From assembly GCA_016714225.1 (NCBI GenBank), contig JADJNS010000019.1, positions 186,001 through 250,000 on the forward strand: 64,000 bases of DNA. The letters run 5' to 3'. This stretch comes from Archangiaceae bacterium. Lineage in GTDB: Bacteria > Myxococcota > Myxococcia > Myxococcales > Myxococcaceae. Under the pieces are notes generated by a model, which was not told where the DNA came from, did not search any database, and saw only the letters and a list, made by a program, of their open reading frames with translations. Shown here piece by piece: positions 50,467 to 59,561 of the stretch (its first letter is position 1; each line of letters opens with the position of its first letter). The translations under genes were made by a program, and so were the position numbers.

Positions 50467-52212
50467 TCACTTCACGCCGCTGCACTCGGTCACTTGCGTG
50501 GCGCGCTCCTGGGCGACGAAGCCCATGCCGACCAGCTTGCTGAGCCCCTCGCACTTCTCGGTCCACTCGGACCGGGGGTCCGACAACAGCCCGGTCAGCG
50601 CGGCCTCGGGGTCTTCGACTCCGCTGGCCATCTTCACCCGGCTCAGCGGCGTGTCGAACACCAGGTACTTCGGCGCGTCGGGAGAAGACGTGTCGTAGAC
50701 CGACCAGGCCGCGCTGGGCTTGCCGTCGTGGGCGAACTTCCCCCACTCGTCCATCATGCGGTCGGAGAGCGCGTCGCGGCCGGCGTTCTCGGGCCCGCCG
50801 TAGAGCTGCTGGCCGTCGAAGTCGCCGTGCACGAAGGGAATCTCGAAGCCGTGCGCGGCGCCGGCGACCTTGGCGACGTCGGTGCCGAGCAGCCGGGGCT
50901 GGTAGGCCCAGTCGAACCGGTACGACCACACGTCGGTCGCTCCCGAGGCGCGCATCGCCTGAGCCACCGAGTCGACGCACCACCCGCGCCACAGCCGGGT
51001 GATGTGTGAGGCGGTGGCCTCGTAGCGCTCGTCGTCGCGAATGCGCGGCAGAAAGCCGAACAGCATCCACACGTAGTGGGGGTCGAAGGCTTGAAAGAGC
51101 TTGGCCTCGTCCTTGTTGCTGCCGGTGATGACCGGCACCCGGTTCCACCCGTCTTCGCGCGCGAACGACTCGAACCACGAAGCGGCGGGCAGCACCTTGC
51201 CGTCGGGGAACAGCATCGGCATGTCGAGCTGCCCGCCGATGAGCGGCGCGCCCTCGCGGTAGAGCTCGAGCACCTCGTAGGCCTTGAGCGAGCGCAACAG
51301 CGTGGTGATGGCCTCGGGCGGCATCAGCTGCAGCTTCTCGCGGGCGTCGTCGCGGTTGCGCGCGCCGCGCTTGAGGAGCAGCCGCAGCAGCACCTCGTTC
51401 GAGCTGTTGGGGTGGCCCTGCGCTTCGATGAAGCCCTGGGCCTGCGTCAGCGAGGTGCGCGACAGAAACGGGCTCTGCGCGATGGCGCGGTGAAACAGCC
51501 CCTTCGCCTTGGGAGAGAGCAGCAGGGAATACGTGTCGGTGCCGCCCGCCGATTCTCCGAACACGGTGACGTTGCCAGCGTCGCCACCGAAGGCCTTGGC
51601 GTTGTCACGCACCCACTCGAGCGCGCGAATCAGGTCGAGCGTGCCGTAGTTGCCCGAGGCGTCTTCGTCGTTCTGCAGCGCGGGGTGGGAGAGCCAACCG
51701 AAGGGGCCCAGCCGGTACTGCACGCTCACCACCACCACGTGCTCTCTGACCGCGAAGTGCGAGAGGTCGAAGCCGGCGGCGCTGCCCAGGCTGTTGCCTC
51801 CGCCGTGAACCCACACCATCACCGGCAGGGCTTCGGCCTGCGGCGGTGCGAAGACGTTCAGGTACAGGCAGTCTTCGCTGCCGAAGGTGCCCTGCTGGTC
51901 GGGCTCGTTGAGGGTGAGAAAGTTCTTCGGCTGCACGCAGGCGCGCGCGTAGCGGGTGGCGACCAGGGCTTCCGCGTGCGCCGGCGGCGGCTGCGGCGGC
52001 CTCCAGCGAAGGGCGTCGACCGGCGCCCGCGCGAAGGGAATGCCGAGCCAGGCGAAGCCGCCGCGCTTGCCGGCGCCGCCGATGACGTCTCCTTCGGTGG
52101 TGGTGCGGCGCGTCTCGTCGAGGGCGCGCTCGACCGACCACGCGGGGCGCACCGAGCTGCACCCCGACGCCAGACACAGCAGCAACACCGCGGCCGATCG
52201 CATCGAAGGCAT
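50467..52212 (-). CDS. Type-B carboxylesterase lipoprotein
   Basis: The protein is about 581 residues long. It has a lipobox (LLLCLASGCSS) and an alpha/beta-hydrolase of the carboxylesterase B family: EDCLYLNVFAP, the oxyanion hole VHGGG, nucleophile Ser in VFGESAGGTDTYSLL, acid Glu in GSNKDEAKLF and His in AAHGFEIPFV. It hydrolyses carboxylic esters at the cell surface; the substrate is unknown. The start at 52212 (MPSMRSA) is chosen over an upstream Met because the signal peptide begins there; ATG 52203 is also possible. It is divergent from the Cys-rich lipoprotein gene. Confidence 0.9.
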   Translation of the reverse strand: MPSMRSAAVLLLCLASGCSSVRPAWSVERALDETRRTTTEGDVIGGAGKRGGFAWLGIPFARAPVDALRWRPPQPPPAHAEALVATRYARACVQPKNFLTLNEPDQQGTFGSEDCLYLNVFAPPQAEALPVMVWVHGGGNSLGSAAGFDLSHFAVREHVVVVSVQYRLGPFGWLSHPALQNDEDASGNYGTLDLIRALEWVRDNAKAFGGDAGNVTVFGESAGGTDTYSLLLSPKAKGLFHRAIAQSPFLSRTSLTQAQGFIEAQGHPNSSNEVLLRLLLKRGARNRDDAREKLQLMPPEAITTLLRSLKAYEVLELYREGAPLIGGQLDMPMLFPDGKVLPAASWFESFAREDGWNRVPVITGSNKDEAKLFQAFDPHYVWMLFGFLPRIRDDERYEATASHITRLWRGWCVDSVAQAMRASGATDVWSYRFDWAYQPRLLGTDVAKVAGAAHGFEIPFVHGDFDGQQLYGGPENAGRDALSDRMMDEWGKFAHDGKPSAAWSVYDTSSPDAPKYLVFDTPLSRVKMASGVEDPEAALTGLLSDPRSEWTEKCEGLSKLVGMGFVAQERATQVTECSGVK

Positions 52213-52294
52213 GGTGTCACAAATACGATGCGCTTCAGCCCACTCTGTGGGGTTAAGCACCGTGAACCCTTCTCAGCCCCTCGAAAGGCTCCCC

Positions 52295-54052
52295 ATGCGT
52301 CTGGTCGCACTCGTCTTTTCCCTGTCGCTGTCGGCGCTGTTCATCTCTTGCGGCGGCACCACCCCGCCCAAGTGCACGACCGCCAACTGCAACGGCTGCT
52401 GTACCAGCGCCGGCGTCTGCCAGCAGGGCGTCGAAGACAGTGCGTGCGGCCGGGGCGGCACCCAGTGCACCGCCTGCAGCGGGGCGACTCCGGTGTGCGG
52501 CGCGGGCAAGTGCGGAGCGGGTGGCACCGCGGGCGGCAGCGGCACCGCGGGTGGCAGCGGCACCGCGGGTGGAACTGCGACTGCGGGCGGCACCGGCACC
52601 GCCGGCGGCACTGCGACCGCGGGCGGCACCGCGACCGCGGGCGGCACCGGCACGGCCGGCGGCAGCGCGACCGCGGGCGGCACCGGCACGGCCGGCGGCA
52701 GCGCGACCGCGGGCGGCACCGGCACGGCCGGCGGCAGCGCGACCGCGGGCGGCACCGGCACGGCCGGCGGCAGCGCGACCGCAGGCGGCACCGGCACGGC
52801 CGGCGGCAGCGCGACGGCGGGCGGCAGCGGCACCGGTGGCGGCAGCGCTTCGTGCGGCCCGGGCAACTGCGCGGGCTGCTGCCTGGGCAGCACCTGCGTG
52901 CCGGTCGCGAACGAGAGCAGCGGCGCGTGCGGCCTGAACGGCGCGACGTGCCAGGCCTGCGCGGGCGGTGGCGCGTGCACCAACGGCAGCTGCCCTGCGG
53001 TCTGCAACCCGTCGACCTGCGGCAACGGCTGCTGCCTGGGCACCACCTGCGTGCCGTACACCAGCCAGACGAGCAGCGTGTGCGGCACCGCGGGCGCGGC
53101 CTGCGCGGCGTGCGCCGGTGGCGGCACCTGCAACAACGGCAGCTGCCCCACCGTGGCGTGCGGCCCCGCGAACTGCACCGGCTGCTGCGCGGGCAACATC
53201 TGCATCCCCGTGGCCGCCCAGAGCGCGAGCAACTGCGGCCTCGGGGGCAACACCTGCGCGGTCTGCAGCTCGGGCAGCACCTGCTCGACCGGAGCGTGCA
53301 CGGTTCCCGCGTCGGCCACCGGCGCGGCCTGCACCAGCCCGTCGACCTGCGGCACCGGCAACACCTGCAAGACCTCGACGAGCTTCGGCGGCGGCACCTT
53401 CACCGGCGGCTACTGCTCGCGGCAGCCGTGCGACAACACCACCAACGCCTGCGCCGCCAACGCGACCTGCGTGAACGTGGGCCTGTCGCGCGGTGAGTCG
53501 AACCCGCTGTGCCTCGCCAACTGCACCGCGCCGGGCACGCAGTCGACCTGCCGCCCCGGCTACAGCTGCCTGGGCCTCACCAGCGGCGCGGGCGTGTGCT
53601 GGCTCGCGAGCCAGCCGGCGATTACGCCGACCTCGTTCCCCAACCGGCTGGGCCAGACGTGCACCGCCGACAGCCAGTGCCAGAACCCGCCCAACGCGCC
53701 GTTCGACGTGCTGGGCTTCTGCTACCCGGCGACCGACGCCAACGGCGCCGCCACCGGCTTCAACGGCGGCTACTGCATGGCCGACTGCACCGAGTTCGGC
53801 AGCAGCATCTGCGGCACGGGCGGCATCTGCCTGCTGGTCGACCAGACCGACGGCACCTCGTTCTGCGTGCAGAAGTGCAGCAACCCGCGCGGCGGCCAGG
53901 GCGTGTGCCGCTCGGGCTACGTCTGCGACTCGCTGGTCTCGGCGGGCACCGACGCGGGCATCGCCGACGGCGCGTGCTTCCCCAGCTGCCTGAGCCCCAA
54001 CAACCCGTGCGCCACCGGCACCACCTGCAACGCGCTGGGCTACTGCATCTGA
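52295..54052 (+). CDS. Cys-rich repeat lipoprotein with TAGG-type linker
   Basis: The 585-residue protein has a lipobox (SLSALFISCGG) and a Cys-rich segment. A ~110-residue linker of TAGGTG/TAGGSA units follows, then a series of Cys modules of about 45 residues (CNGCCTSAGVC, CAGCCLGSTC, CGNGCCLGTTC, CTGCCAGNIC, each followed by ACAGGG or similar), and C-terminal modules with CRPGYSCLGL and CRSGYVCDSL. These are probably disulfide-bonded surface modules. No enzyme domain is seen. The ATG at 52295 has GAAAGG at good spacing. The same linker type occurs in the lipoprotein at 8244, and a decayed copy of the C-terminal module lies at 21004. Confidence 0.85.
   Translation: MRLVALVFSLSLSALFISCGGTTPPKCTTANCNGCCTSAGVCQQGVEDSACGRGGTQCTACSGATPVCGAGKCGAGGTAGGSGTAGGSGTAGGTATAGGTGTAGGTATAGGTATAGGTGTAGGSATAGGTGTAGGSATAGGTGTAGGSATAGGTGTAGGSATAGGTGTAGGSATAGGSGTGGGSASCGPGNCAGCCLGSTCVPVANESSGACGLNGATCQACAGGGACTNGSCPAVCNPSTCGNGCCLGTTCVPYTSQTSSVCGTAGAACAACAGGGTCNNGSCPTVACGPANCTGCCAGNICIPVAAQSASNCGLGGNTCAVCSSGSTCSTGACTVPASATGAACTSPSTCGTGNTCKTSTSFGGGTFTGGYCSRQPCDNTTNACAANATCVNVGLSRGESNPLCLANCTAPGTQSTCRPGYSCLGLTSGAGVCWLASQPAITPTSFPNRLGQTCTADSQCQNPPNAPFDVLGFCYPATDANGAATGFNGGYCMADCTEFGSSICGTGGICLLVDQTDGTSFCVQKCSNPRGGQGVCRSGYVCDSLVSAGTDAGIADGACFPSCLSPNNPCATGTTCNALGYCI
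52522..52848 (+). repeat. In-frame 36-bp tandem repeat encoding ATAGGTGTAGGS
   Basis: Five nearly identical 36-bp units run from 52631 to 52810, flanked by degenerate units on both sides. The unit is twice the 18-bp period of the repeat at 8399. The length is a multiple of three, so unit gain or loss keeps the frame. Confidence 0.87.
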
Positions 54053-54066
54053 AACCGCGTCACCCT

Positions 54067-54099
54067 GGCGCGGCCCGAGACGGAAACTCGGGCCGCGCC
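54067..54099. terminator. 13-bp perfect hairpin after the Cys-rich lipoprotein gene
   Basis: GGCGCGGCCCGAG pairs perfectly with CTCGGGCCGCGCC across a 7-base loop, starting 14 bp after the stop at 54052. There is no T-run, so it may work with Rho or protect the mRNA 3' end. It separates two lipoprotein genes on the same strand. Confidence 0.6.
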
Positions 54100-54111
54100 C
54101 CAATCAGCGGC

Positions 54112-54495
54112 ATGAAAGTCATTCACGCGTTGGGGTTGATGGCCGTGGTCTCGGGTTGTGGCGGTGGGCTCCTTCCCCGCGCCGGAGACGGCTGCTCGGG
54201 AAACGTCGGGTACTGCGAGTCGAGCAGCGTCGCGCTGTTCTGCGAGTCGGCGCGCTACGTGTCGATTCAGTGTCGCGGCGGCTCGGGGTGCGGAGTCTCG
54301 GGGGGCAATGCGGTGACCTGCGACAACACCGAGCGCGCGCGAGCGGGCGACGCGTGCCTCCAGAGCATGGAGGGCACGGGCCAGTGCAGCGCGGCGGACG
54401 CCAACGAGCGGCTGAAGTGCGTGAACGGAGTCTTTCAGGCGGAGCCGTGCTCCGGCTGCTTCGAGCAGGGCGGCCGCATCAAGTGCACGCAGTGA
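54112..54495 (+). CDS. Small Cys-rich lipoprotein
   Basis: The 127-residue protein has a lipobox (LMAVVSGCGGG) and about ten Cys in the mature part (GNVGYCESSSVALFC, CRGGSGCGVSGG, CSGCFEQGGRIKC), suggesting a disulfide-stabilised surface domain. No family is recognised. It follows the larger Cys-rich lipoprotein after a strong hairpin and is convergent with the transporter gene 8 bp away. Confidence 0.8.
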   Translation: MKVIHALGLMAVVSGCGGGLLPRAGDGCSGNVGYCESSSVALFCESARYVSIQCRGGSGCGVSGGNAVTCDNTERARAGDACLQSMEGTGQCSAADANERLKCVNGVFQAEPCSGCFEQGGRIKCTQ

Positions 54496-54503
54496 GCGCG
54501 CGC

Positions 54504-56015
54504 TCAGGCGACCAGCAGGAACCAGGCTGAGCCGAGGGTGAGGAACACGGCGGTGTTCACCGCGGTGACGAGGCCGCCGAACCGGTACACCTCTGAGGTG
54601 GTGAGGTAGCCGCTGCCCACGAACAGCACGTTCGCGCTCGAGCCCTGCGGGGTCAGGCACGAGAAGTAGTTCGTCGCGAAGAGCAGCTGGTACGAGATGA
54701 GCGCGGGCGCGACGCCGGCGGTCACCGCGACCTGCAAGAAGACTCCGGCGAGGGCGAGCAGGTGCGCCGACTGGCTGACGAAGAAGTAGTGAATCGCGAC
54801 GTACGCGAGCGTGAGCAGCACGTAGACGACGGGCGGTGGCAGCCCGGCGGTGCCCGCGCTGACTCCGCCGCCGAGCCAGCGCATGAAGCCCAGCGTGTTG
54901 AGCTGGGTCGACAGCGTGTACAGCAGCGCGAACCAGAGCCAGATTTCCAGCGCCTCACCCTCGCGCTTGAACCCGTCTCGCGGGTAGGCGCCGGTGAGCA
55001 GCAGCACCGCGAGGCCGAGAAACGCGACCGCGGTGCGGTCGAGCTTCCACACGCTCGAGAGCGCCCACAGCGCGACCATCACCGTGAAGACGACCAGGGT
55101 GATGATCTCGAGCCGCTTCATGGGCCCCAGCGCCGCGAGCGCCGCGCGCGCCTGCTCGGGCGCGTCGGGGGTGTGCTGCACCTCGGGCTTCATCACGCGA
55201 AACAGCAGCCACGGCACCAGGGCCGCGCAGGCGAGCACCGGCACCGAGGCGGCGAGCGCCCAGCTGCCGAAGGTCACGTGCACGCCGTGCTCTGAGGCGA
55301 TCTTCGCGCCGCCGAGGTTGCCCGCCATCGCGGTCAGCCACAGCGCCGACGAGAGGCTGATGCCGGCCATCGACGACATCATCAGGTAGCGGCCCAGGCG
55401 CAGGCGGCTCGGCTCACCCGGCAGCGAGCCCTGGCTCACGCAGATGGCCTTGAGCACGGGGAAGAAGATGCTGCTGCGCGCGGTGTTGCTGGGAAACGCC
55501 GAGGCGATGAGCAGGTCGGTGAGCAGCACGCTGTAGGCGAGGCCCAGCGTCGACTTGCCCAGCCGGCGAATGATGAACCACGCGATGCGCGCGCCCAGCC
55601 CCGACTCGAGCATCGCGCGCGAGATGACGAACGCCGACACGATGAGCAGAATGAAGTCTTCCGAGAAGCCGGCGTAGGCCTCTTTGCCGGTCAGGGTGCC
55701 GGTGAGCACCGCCGCCGCCGTGCCGAGCAGCGCCGCGAGCACGATCGGCACCACGCTCGCCACCACCAGCGCGATGACGCCGAGAAAGATGGCGAACAGC
55801 GACCACGCCCGCGGGTCGAGGCCGGCCGGCGCCGGCACGAAGTACAGCGCCGTGCTCCCAAAGAGAATCAGCGCCAGGCGCAGCGCGCGCCTCCGACCCA
55901 CGGCTGGCTCTTCGGCGCTCAAGGGGGCCGATAGTCGCCGCGACCGCCCCGCCTCGCAACGCAAAGGCTCGCGTTCAGGCGGCGCCCTTTGACGAAGGCG
56001 CCCCCGGGCTGTCAT
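54504..56015 (-). CDS. SLC13/DASS-type anion transporter
   Basis: The 503-residue inner-membrane protein has about twelve hydrophobic helices. The DASS hairpin motifs are visible: SAFPSNTARSSIFFPV (first SNT-type site) and LTPQGSSANVLFVGSGY (second). They bind sodium and a dicarboxylate or similar anion in this family. The layout fits 2-oxoglutarate/malate translocators and related carriers. The first ~30 residues from the ATG at 56015 are Arg-rich and low in conservation, and a TTG at 55922 would give a 472-residue form, so the start is uncertain. The long form leaves only 14 bp to the divergent gene. Confidence 0.87.
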   Translation of the reverse strand: MTARGRLRQRAPPEREPLRCEAGRSRRLSAPLSAEEPAVGRRRALRLALILFGSTALYFVPAPAGLDPRAWSLFAIFLGVIALVVASVVPIVLAALLGTAAAVLTGTLTGKEAYAGFSEDFILLIVSAFVISRAMLESGLGARIAWFIIRRLGKSTLGLAYSVLLTDLLIASAFPSNTARSSIFFPVLKAICVSQGSLPGEPSRLRLGRYLMMSSMAGISLSSALWLTAMAGNLGGAKIASEHGVHVTFGSWALAASVPVLACAALVPWLLFRVMKPEVQHTPDAPEQARAALAALGPMKRLEIITLVVFTVMVALWALSSVWKLDRTAVAFLGLAVLLLTGAYPRDGFKREGEALEIWLWFALLYTLSTQLNTLGFMRWLGGGVSAGTAGLPPPVVYVLLTLAYVAIHYFFVSQSAHLLALAGVFLQVAVTAGVAPALISYQLLFATNYFSCLTPQGSSANVLFVGSGYLTTSEVYRFGGLVTAVNTAVFLTLGSAWFLLVA

Positions 56016-56029
56016 GGGGCAGGCCCCAC

Positions 56030-57808
56030 GTGAAGCGCCTTCGTCTCGTCCAGCTGCCGGTGCCCCCGCCCGCCGCGCTCGCGGCCACCGGCAACGTGCC
56101 GCTCGCGGCCGGCGCGCTGGCGGCCTCGGCGCAGTTTCACGGGCTCACCTCGCGACTCGAGGTCGAGGTGGTGCCGCCCGACGTCACCGACGCCTACGGA
56201 GACGCCCAGCTCGCCGACCACATCGCGCGCGACGAGCCCGACTTCCTCGGCCTCTCGCTCTACCTGTGGAACGTCGAGCGCAGCCTGCACCTCGCGCGCG
56301 AGGTGAAGCGGCGGTCACCCCACACCCAGGTGCTCATCGGCGGCCCCGAGGTCTCGCTCGACAACCCGTTCGTGCTCGGCCAGCAGGGCTTCGACGTCGC
56401 GGTCAGCGGCGAGGCCGAAGAGTCGTTCGGCAGCGTGATGCGCGCGCTGCTCGACGGTGCCCAGGTGCCGCGCGTCGTCGTCTCGCCGACCGCCACGTTT
56501 CCGCTCGACCGCTACCCCTCTCCCTATTCGTTCGTGCCGGTCGACCCGCGCCGCTCGACCTACGTCGAGACCGTGCGCGGCTGCCGCTCGAGCTGCACCT
56601 TCTGCTTCTACCCGAAGAGCAGCGGCGCGCTGCGCGTGCTGGGCGTCGAAGAGAGCGCGCGCATGATCGCCGGCCTGCGCGAGCGCGGCGCCCGCGAGGT
56701 CGTCTTTCTCGACCCCACCTTCAACCACCGGCCCGACTTCGAGGCGCTGGTCGACGCCCTCGCCGACGTGAACCACGACCACGCCCTCACCTTCTTCGCC
56801 GAGGTGCGCGCCGAGGGCCTCACCGCGCAACACGCCCGGCAGCTCAAGCGCGCCGGCTTCGACAAGCTCGAGCTCGGGCTGCAGTCGGTGAACCGCCTGA
56901 CCCTCAAGCGCGTGAAGCGCGGTGGCAGCCCCGAGAAGGTCGCCGCGGCCGCGCAGCTGCTGCACGGCGAAGGCATCTCGCTGCTGGTCGACCTCATCGT
57001 CGGGCTGCCCGGAGACACCGCCGACGACGTGCGCCGCGGCGTCGACTTCCTGCACCAGCACCAGCTCGGCGACGAGGCGCAGGTCTTCGCGCTGTCGCTG
57101 CTGCCCGGCACCGCGATGAGAACCACCGCCGCCGCCGATGGGGTGGTGTTCGATGCCGCGCCTCCGTACCGGGTGACCCGCACCGCCACGCTCGAGACCG
57201 AGCAGCTCTCGTCGCTGCTCGACGAGGCCGAGGCGCAGCTCGACCGCCGGCTCGACGAGGTTCCCCGGCCGCACCTGGTCGACGGCGGAGATGCTCCCGG
57301 CGCGCGCCACTCGGCGCTCTGGGCGCGCGGCCCCGACCTGTTCGCGCAGCGGGCCGAGCTGGCCGCGCAGATCGACGCGCGCGTGGCGAAAGACCCCTAC
57401 TGCACGCTCGACGTGGTGCTCGAGGCGCAGCGCGACTTTCCCCTCGACCTCGTCGACGCGGTGCGGGCGCGCCTCGATGCGGCTCCGCCTTCGTACCTGT
57501 CGCGCGCGCTGAAGCTGCGCGGTGAAGACCTGCAGCGCCGCATCTCGGTGGTGGTGCCCGAAAGCGCGAAGACCGCCCCCGGCTGGGTCGAGGCCGCCCG
57601 CGCCGTGGTGCCCGTCTTCGTCGAGCAGCGCGCCGCCGACGCGGTCGCCCACGCCGCCGAGCTGGGAGACGCGAGGCCCGCGGCGCGCATCGTGGGGCCC
57701 GTCAGCGCCGAGCAGCTCGAGCGCCTCGGCGGTGCCTGTGAGGTCGAGGCGGTGGCGTTCGCCGACGCTTCGCTCGAGAGCCGCTGGGTGCGCCGGGCGC
57801 TCGACTAG
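56030..57808 (+). CDS. B12-binding-type radical SAM protein
   Basis: The 592-residue protein has an N-terminal Rossmann-like B12-binding domain (~1-150, with DFLGLSLYLWNVER and VLIGGPEVSLD). A radical SAM barrel follows with CRSSCTFCFYPKS at about residues 184-196 (C-x3-C-x2-C cluster motif), LDPTFNHRP, LELGLQSVN and LIVGLPGDTADDV. The C-terminal ~170 residues are family-specific. Such enzymes catalyse methylations or rearrangements; some bind no cobalamin, and the DxHxxG motif is not evident here. The GTG start at 56030 directly precedes the first strand. The AraC-type regulator gene follows 31 bp later. Confidence 0.87.
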   Translation: MKRLRLVQLPVPPPAALAATGNVPLAAGALAASAQFHGLTSRLEVEVVPPDVTDAYGDAQLADHIARDEPDFLGLSLYLWNVERSLHLAREVKRRSPHTQVLIGGPEVSLDNPFVLGQQGFDVAVSGEAEESFGSVMRALLDGAQVPRVVVSPTATFPLDRYPSPYSFVPVDPRRSTYVETVRGCRSSCTFCFYPKSSGALRVLGVEESARMIAGLRERGAREVVFLDPTFNHRPDFEALVDALADVNHDHALTFFAEVRAEGLTAQHARQLKRAGFDKLELGLQSVNRLTLKRVKRGGSPEKVAAAAQLLHGEGISLLVDLIVGLPGDTADDVRRGVDFLHQHQLGDEAQVFALSLLPGTAMRTTAAADGVVFDAAPPYRVTRTATLETEQLSSLLDEAEAQLDRRLDEVPRPHLVDGGDAPGARHSALWARGPDLFAQRAELAAQIDARVAKDPYCTLDVVLEAQRDFPLDLVDAVRARLDAAPPSYLSRALKLRGEDLQRRISVVVPESAKTAPGWVEAARAVVPVFVEQRAADAVAHAAELGDARPAARIVGPVSAEQLERLGGACEVEAVAFADASLESRWVRRALD

Positions 57809-57839
57809 AGGGAGAACGCGCTAGGCTCGCGCCCCTCGA

Positions 57840-58883
57840 GTGCCCACGACGCCCGCTGACGGAACGGTGCTCGCGCTGTTGCCGCGCGCGGTGCTCGGCT
57901 GGCTGGGGCAGCACGACCATGACGCCGCGGGGGTCGCCGCCGAGGCGGGGCTCTCGCACCTGGGGTGGGAAGACCCCGACGAACGGGTGCCCCGCGCCGC
58001 GGTCGACGCGATGTGGAACGCTGCGGTGCGCGCGACGGGCGACGGCGCGCTGGGGCTGCGCATCGCCCAGGCCCTGCCGCCCAACAGCGCGGGCGCGATG
58101 CAGGTGGTGGCGCTCGCGGCTCCGACCCTCGAGGTCGGCATGGGCCACATCTGCCGCTACTGGGGCCTCATCAACGACGCGGTCGAGGTGCGCGCCGAGA
58201 GCCGCCCCGGCCGATGGTCGCTGATTCAGCGCTCGAAGAACGGCGTGCACCTCGCGCGCCCCTGGCTCGACCTCACCGCCATCGTGCTCATCGACGCAGC
58301 CCTCAAGGCGCTCGCCCGCCCCGAGCGGCCGCTCGAGGTCGTCTTCCCGTACCCACGCGACGGCGCGTCGCGCGAGATCGAAGCCGCGCTCTCGGCCCCG
58401 GTGCGCTACGACGGGCCGCACCTCGAGCTGGCATTTCGACCCGAGGTGGCGAAGTCGCCGCTCAAGACGGCCAACCCCGCCCTGCACGAGGTGGTCGCGG
58501 CGCACGCCGAGGCGGCCATCTCGCGGCTGCTGCGCGAGCGTGAGCGGGGCGACGCTGCAGCTGGCGAGGCCCTGGTCTTGGAGGTGCGCGCCGCGGTGCG
58601 GGCGCGGCTCGAGGCCCAGGACACCGGGCTCCCCGACGTGGCCGATGCGGTGGGGCTCTCGGCGCGCACCCTGCAGCGGCGGCTGGCCGAGGCCGGCACG
58701 TCACTGCGCGAGGTCGTCGACGAGGCGCGGCGCCAGCAGGCGCTGGCCGAGCTCGCGCGCGACGACGCCAGCATCACCGAGGTCGCCTTCTTGCTGGGGT
58801 TCTCAGAGGCCAGCGCCTTCGATCGCGCGTTCCGCAGGTGGACGGGGCAATCGCCCGCCGAGTGGAAGCGCGCCCACCGGTGA
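57840..58883 (+). CDS. AraC-family transcriptional regulator (arabinose-binding-like N-domain)
   Basis: The 347-residue protein has an N-terminal ~200-residue domain of the Arabinose_bd type (LPRAVLGWLGQHDHDAAGVA, MGHICRYWGLIND). A C-terminal AraC double helix-turn-helix follows: LPDVADAVGLSARTLQRRLAEAGTSL and ITEVAFLLGFSEASAFDRAFRRWTGQSPAEWK. Members often control lipid, proline or toxin-related genes in response to a small ligand. The target could be the radical-SAM gene upstream or the genes downstream; no binding site was identified. The GTG start at 57840 is used. Confidence 0.92.
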   Translation: MPTTPADGTVLALLPRAVLGWLGQHDHDAAGVAAEAGLSHLGWEDPDERVPRAAVDAMWNAAVRATGDGALGLRIAQALPPNSAGAMQVVALAAPTLEVGMGHICRYWGLINDAVEVRAESRPGRWSLIQRSKNGVHLARPWLDLTAIVLIDAALKALARPERPLEVVFPYPRDGASREIEAALSAPVRYDGPHLELAFRPEVAKSPLKTANPALHEVVAAHAEAAISRLLRERERGDAAAGEALVLEVRAAVRARLEAQDTGLPDVADAVGLSARTLQRRLAEAGTSLREVVDEARRQQALAELARDDASITEVAFLLGFSEASAFDRAFRRWTGQSPAEWKRAHR

Positions 58884-58970
58884 GGCCGACCCGGCGCGCG
58901 GCGCGCGCGGTCAACCCGGCTGGCGCGCCCGGTCGCGCCATCGGGGGCGCTCGCCGCGCATCATGGGCCC

Positions 58971-59561
58971 ATGAACGCTTCGAGCCTGAACGTCGCGACC
59001 GCGGTGCAGCAGTACCTCGATGAGAACGGCTTCACGGTCGACGAGTACACCCGGCCCTGGGTCGAGCTCACCATCGGGCCGATGAAGCTGCGCATGCGAA
59101 ACGGGGCGGCTCGGCAGCGGGCCATTCCACTGCACGACATGCACCACGTCGCCACCGGCTACGGCACCGACCTGCTGGGCGAGGCCGAGATCGGCGCCTG
59201 GGAGCTGCGCGCCGGCTGCAACAACGCGTTCCTGGTGGGTATCAACCTGACCGCGGCGGTGCTCGGCGCCGTGCTGTCTCCGCGGCGCGTGTGGCGCGCG
59301 TGGCGGGCCGCCCGGGGAGCCCGCTCGCTCTACGTGAGCGGGCGCTCGCGCGAGGCCCTCGCGGCGATGAGCGTGGCCGAGCTGCGCACGCTCACCGGGG
59401 TGCCCGAGGGCGGAGTGGCCGCCGCGACCGGGCGCTCTTCGACGGCGCACTCGGCACCTGAAAGCCACCTTGCACCCGGCGACGATTCTGCGCAGCGCGG
59501 CGGTTCGAGACTCGAAGATGGCCCTCGAGCAGCTCAAAGCCCTCGCTCAGCGCATCGGTAA
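58971..59561 (+). CDS. Coq4-like membrane protein
   Basis: The 196-residue protein carries HDMHHVATGYGTDLLGE, matching the Coq4 metal-binding pattern HD-x2-H-x11-E. Coq4 is needed for ubiquinone ring modification. A hydrophobic helix follows (FLVGINLTAAVLGAVL). The first ~150 residues look well conserved in character. The last ~50 (GRSSTAHSAPESH onward) are of poor quality and overlap the start of the next gene, so the natural stop may have been lost by a small frameshift. No other quinone gene is nearby, and in the family this solitary form often has unknown function. Confidence 0.75.
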   Translation: MNASSLNVATAVQQYLDENGFTVDEYTRPWVELTIGPMKLRMRNGAARQRAIPLHDMHHVATGYGTDLLGEAEIGAWELRAGCNNAFLVGINLTAAVLGAVLSPRRVWRAWRAARGARSLYVSGRSREALAAMSVAELRTLTGVPEGGVAAATGRSSTAHSAPESHLAPGDDSAQRGGSRLEDGPRAAQSPRSAHR

